From: DASWRT01 sp036403035 | GTDB lineage: Bacteria; Pseudomonadota; Alphaproteobacteria; ATCC43930; CGMCC-115725 | Direction of reading: 5' to 3' | Length of the DNA stretch: 16,082 bases | Assembly: GCA_036403035.1 (NCBI GenBank) | Contig: DASWRT010000410.1 | Location: 1-16,082 of the forward strand | Shown: positions 14,660 through 16,082 of the stretch, piece after piece | Layout of the letters: each line of letters begins with the position of its first letter | Position numbering within the stretch: the stretch's first letter is position 1 | Program-made: the position numbers and the translations under genes | The notes under the pieces: model-generated | What the model was told of the DNA's origin: nothing | What the model saw: only the letters and a program-made list of their open reading frames with translations | The model's database searches: none

Positions 14660-16082
14660 ATGACCGACAACGAGACCACAGATCTCATTGAGCTTCGCCG
14701 CCTCGCCAGCCGCCTTTTCGTCCTCGCGTTGTGGCTGCACGTGCCGCTCGTGCTGGCGCTGTCCGCGGCGGGCGCCGGCGCGCACTTCGCCGGGCATGCC
14801 GTCGCCGCCGTTCTCCTGGCGGCGGCGCCGACGGCGCTGTGGCGGCTCGACGGATCGCGCAAGGCGACCCGGATCGCCGTGGCGCTGGCAATGGTCGGGA
14901 TGGTGTCGCTGCTCGTCCACGCCGCGCCCGACCGTTACCGCGTCGATGCGCATCTGTATTACTTCGTCGTCTTCGCGGTCCTTGCCACCTATTGCGACTG
15001 GCGGCCGATCGTCGCCGCGGCGGCGGCGACCGCATTGCATCATCTGACGCTCAATTTCCTGATGCCCGACGCGATATTCGGCGGCGGGCCGGATCTGGCA
15101 CGCGTCGGGATCCATGCCGCAATCGTGCTGATCGAATGCCCGGCGCTGGTCTGGCTGACGCGGCGGCTCGAAAGCCTGTTCGCGGAGAATACGGCGGCGC
15201 TGGAGCAAGCCCGGCAGGCGCGCCATCGCGAGGAGGCCGGCGCGCAGGCCGCGCTTGCATCCCAGGAGAACACGCATGCCGAGCGCGACAAGTCGCTGCT
15301 CGAAACCTGCGACCTGATCGAGCGCGACCTCCACGCGGTCGCCCGCACCGTCCTGGACTCGGGCGAGCGGCTGGAGCGCGGCGCGCAGGAGATGACTGCG
15401 GCTACCGCCGAGATCCGCCGCGAGACCGAATCGGCGGCCGCCGCCGCCCAGGACGCGAGCGGCAACGCCACCGCGGTAGCCGCGGCGAGCGAGCAGCTGT
15501 CGGCGAGCACCCGCGAGATCGCGCGGCAGTCGATGCAGTCCGGCGAGATCGTCCGCGAGGCCGTTGCCGCGGCCGAGCGCGCGTCCGGCACGGTCGGGGA
15601 GCTGCGCACCGCCGCCGACCGAATCGGCGACGTCGTCAAGCTGATCGCCGACATCGCCGGCCACACCAATCTGCTGGCCTTGAACGCGACGATCGAGGCG
15701 GCCAGGGCCGGCGAAGCCGGCAAGGGCTTCGCCGTCGTCGCCAGCGAGGTCAAGGGCCTGTCGAACCAGACGCAGCGGGCGACCGAGGACATCGCGCAGC
15801 AGATCCGCAACGTCCAGGACGCCGCCGGCCTCAGCGTCGCCGCGATCGGCGACATAGTGCACATCATCGAGCGGATCAACGACGCCGCCGGCGCCGTCGC
15901 CGCCTCGGTCGCGCAGCAGGACGCAGCGACCGCCGAAATCAGCCGCAACGCCAGCCAGGCGGCGGCCGGCGCCGGGCACGTCACGAGCTGCGTCGTCGAC
16001 ATTGCCGGCCGCACCGAGACCGCCGCCGCGCTCGCCGCGGCCGCCGAGCGGCAGGCGAAGGACACGCGGGCGGCGGTCGAGG
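14660..16082 (+). CDS. Methyl-accepting chemotaxis protein with a six-helix membrane sensor (partial, C-terminus off the right edge)
   Basis: 474 codons are open from the ATG at 14660 to the window end. The N-terminus carries about six membrane helices (roughly 19-37, 42-60, 69-88, 99-113, 115-134, 149-167) with very short loops and no large periplasmic domain. It has an unusual number of membrane-embedded or membrane-edge histidines (H27, H42, H46, H87, H98, H127, H128, H152). No HAMP domain is visible: helix 6 passes into a coiled coil (about 170-215). The cytoplasmic signalling domain follows, with the CheA/CheW-binding hairpin tip HTNLLALNATIEAARAGEAG and then KGFAVVASEVKGLSNQT from residue 335. 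This membrane module recurs in receptors of related bacteria, as I recall, but its ligand is unknown to me. It is divergent from motB. The Shine-Dalgarno is weak. Confidence 0.92.
   Translation, partial: MTDNETTDLIELRRLASRLFVLALWLHVPLVLALSAAGAGAHFAGHAVAAVLLAAAPTALWRLDGSRKATRIAVALAMVGMVSLLVHAAPDRYRVDAHLYYFVVFAVLATYCDWRPIVAAAAATALHHLTLNFLMPDAIFGGGPDLARVGIHAAIVLIECPALVWLTRRLESLFAENTAALEQARQARHREEAGAQAALASQENTHAERDKSLLETCDLIERDLHAVARTVLDSGERLERGAQEMTAATAEIRRETESAAAAAQDASGNATAVAAASEQLSASTREIARQSMQSGEIVREAVAAAERASGTVGELRTAADRIGDVVKLIADIAGHTNLLALNATIEAARAGEAGKGFAVVASEVKGLSNQTQRATEDIAQQIRNVQDAAGLSVAAIGDIVHIIERINDAAGAVAASVAQQDAATAEISRNASQAAAGAGHVTSCVVDIAGRTETAAALAAAAERQAKDTRAAVE

Noticed and set aside
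14570..15979. 469-codon minus-strand open frame opposite the chemoreceptor
   Set aside because: The plus strand encodes an unmistakable chemoreceptor signalling domain; the antisense product is low complexity.

Overview
The window is a GC-rich chromosomal segment. The gene set suggests an alphaproteobacterium, probably of the Rhodospirillales type. This inference rests on a split P-protein pair (gcvPA/gcvPB), a DUF2336 protein, a MotB without an adjacent MotA, an exosortase-type PEP-CTERM protein and a tandem glycine riboswitch. I see no phage, insertion sequence, CRISPR array, tRNA or rRNA.

Left part (1-6185): a TonB-dependent receptor runs leftwards off the edge, and its leader is an unmistakable cobalamin riboswitch. 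About 120 bp away, facing the other direction, a tandem glycine riboswitch leads the glycine cleavage operon gcvT-gcvH-gcvPA-gcvPB. Two metabolite-sensing leaders therefore share one divergent control region. The gcv genes are tightly packed: gcvH/gcvPA overlap by 1 nt and gcvPA/gcvPB by 4 nt. Together they encode the T, H and P proteins that break glycine down to CO2, NH3 and methylene-THF. The L protein (dihydrolipoamide dehydrogenase) is not in the window.

Middle (6186-10631): a long imperfect palindrome separates gcvPB from a convergent amidohydrolase gene. After it come a possible 44-residue membrane protein, then a PEP-CTERM exported protein with a near-consensus sigma-54 promoter and a strong intrinsic terminator. 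Two conserved-looking genes of unknown function follow: a basic, Ala/Pro-rich 158-residue protein on the minus strand and a helical 323-residue protein on the plus strand. A second palindromic element of the same architecture lies between the 323-residue gene and the next convergent gene.

Right part (10632-16082): a minus-strand cluster reads motB, then a PAS/GAF/GGDEF diguanylate cyclase with an intact I-site, then a DUF2336 gene. Divergent from motB, a chemoreceptor with a six-helix, histidine-rich membrane domain runs off the right edge. This part looks like a small motility, chemotaxis and c-di-GMP locus.

The points most worth following up are the back-to-back riboswitch region, the receptor family controlled by cobalamin, the two matching palindromes placed between convergent genes, and the motB-GGDEF-DUF2336 operon.
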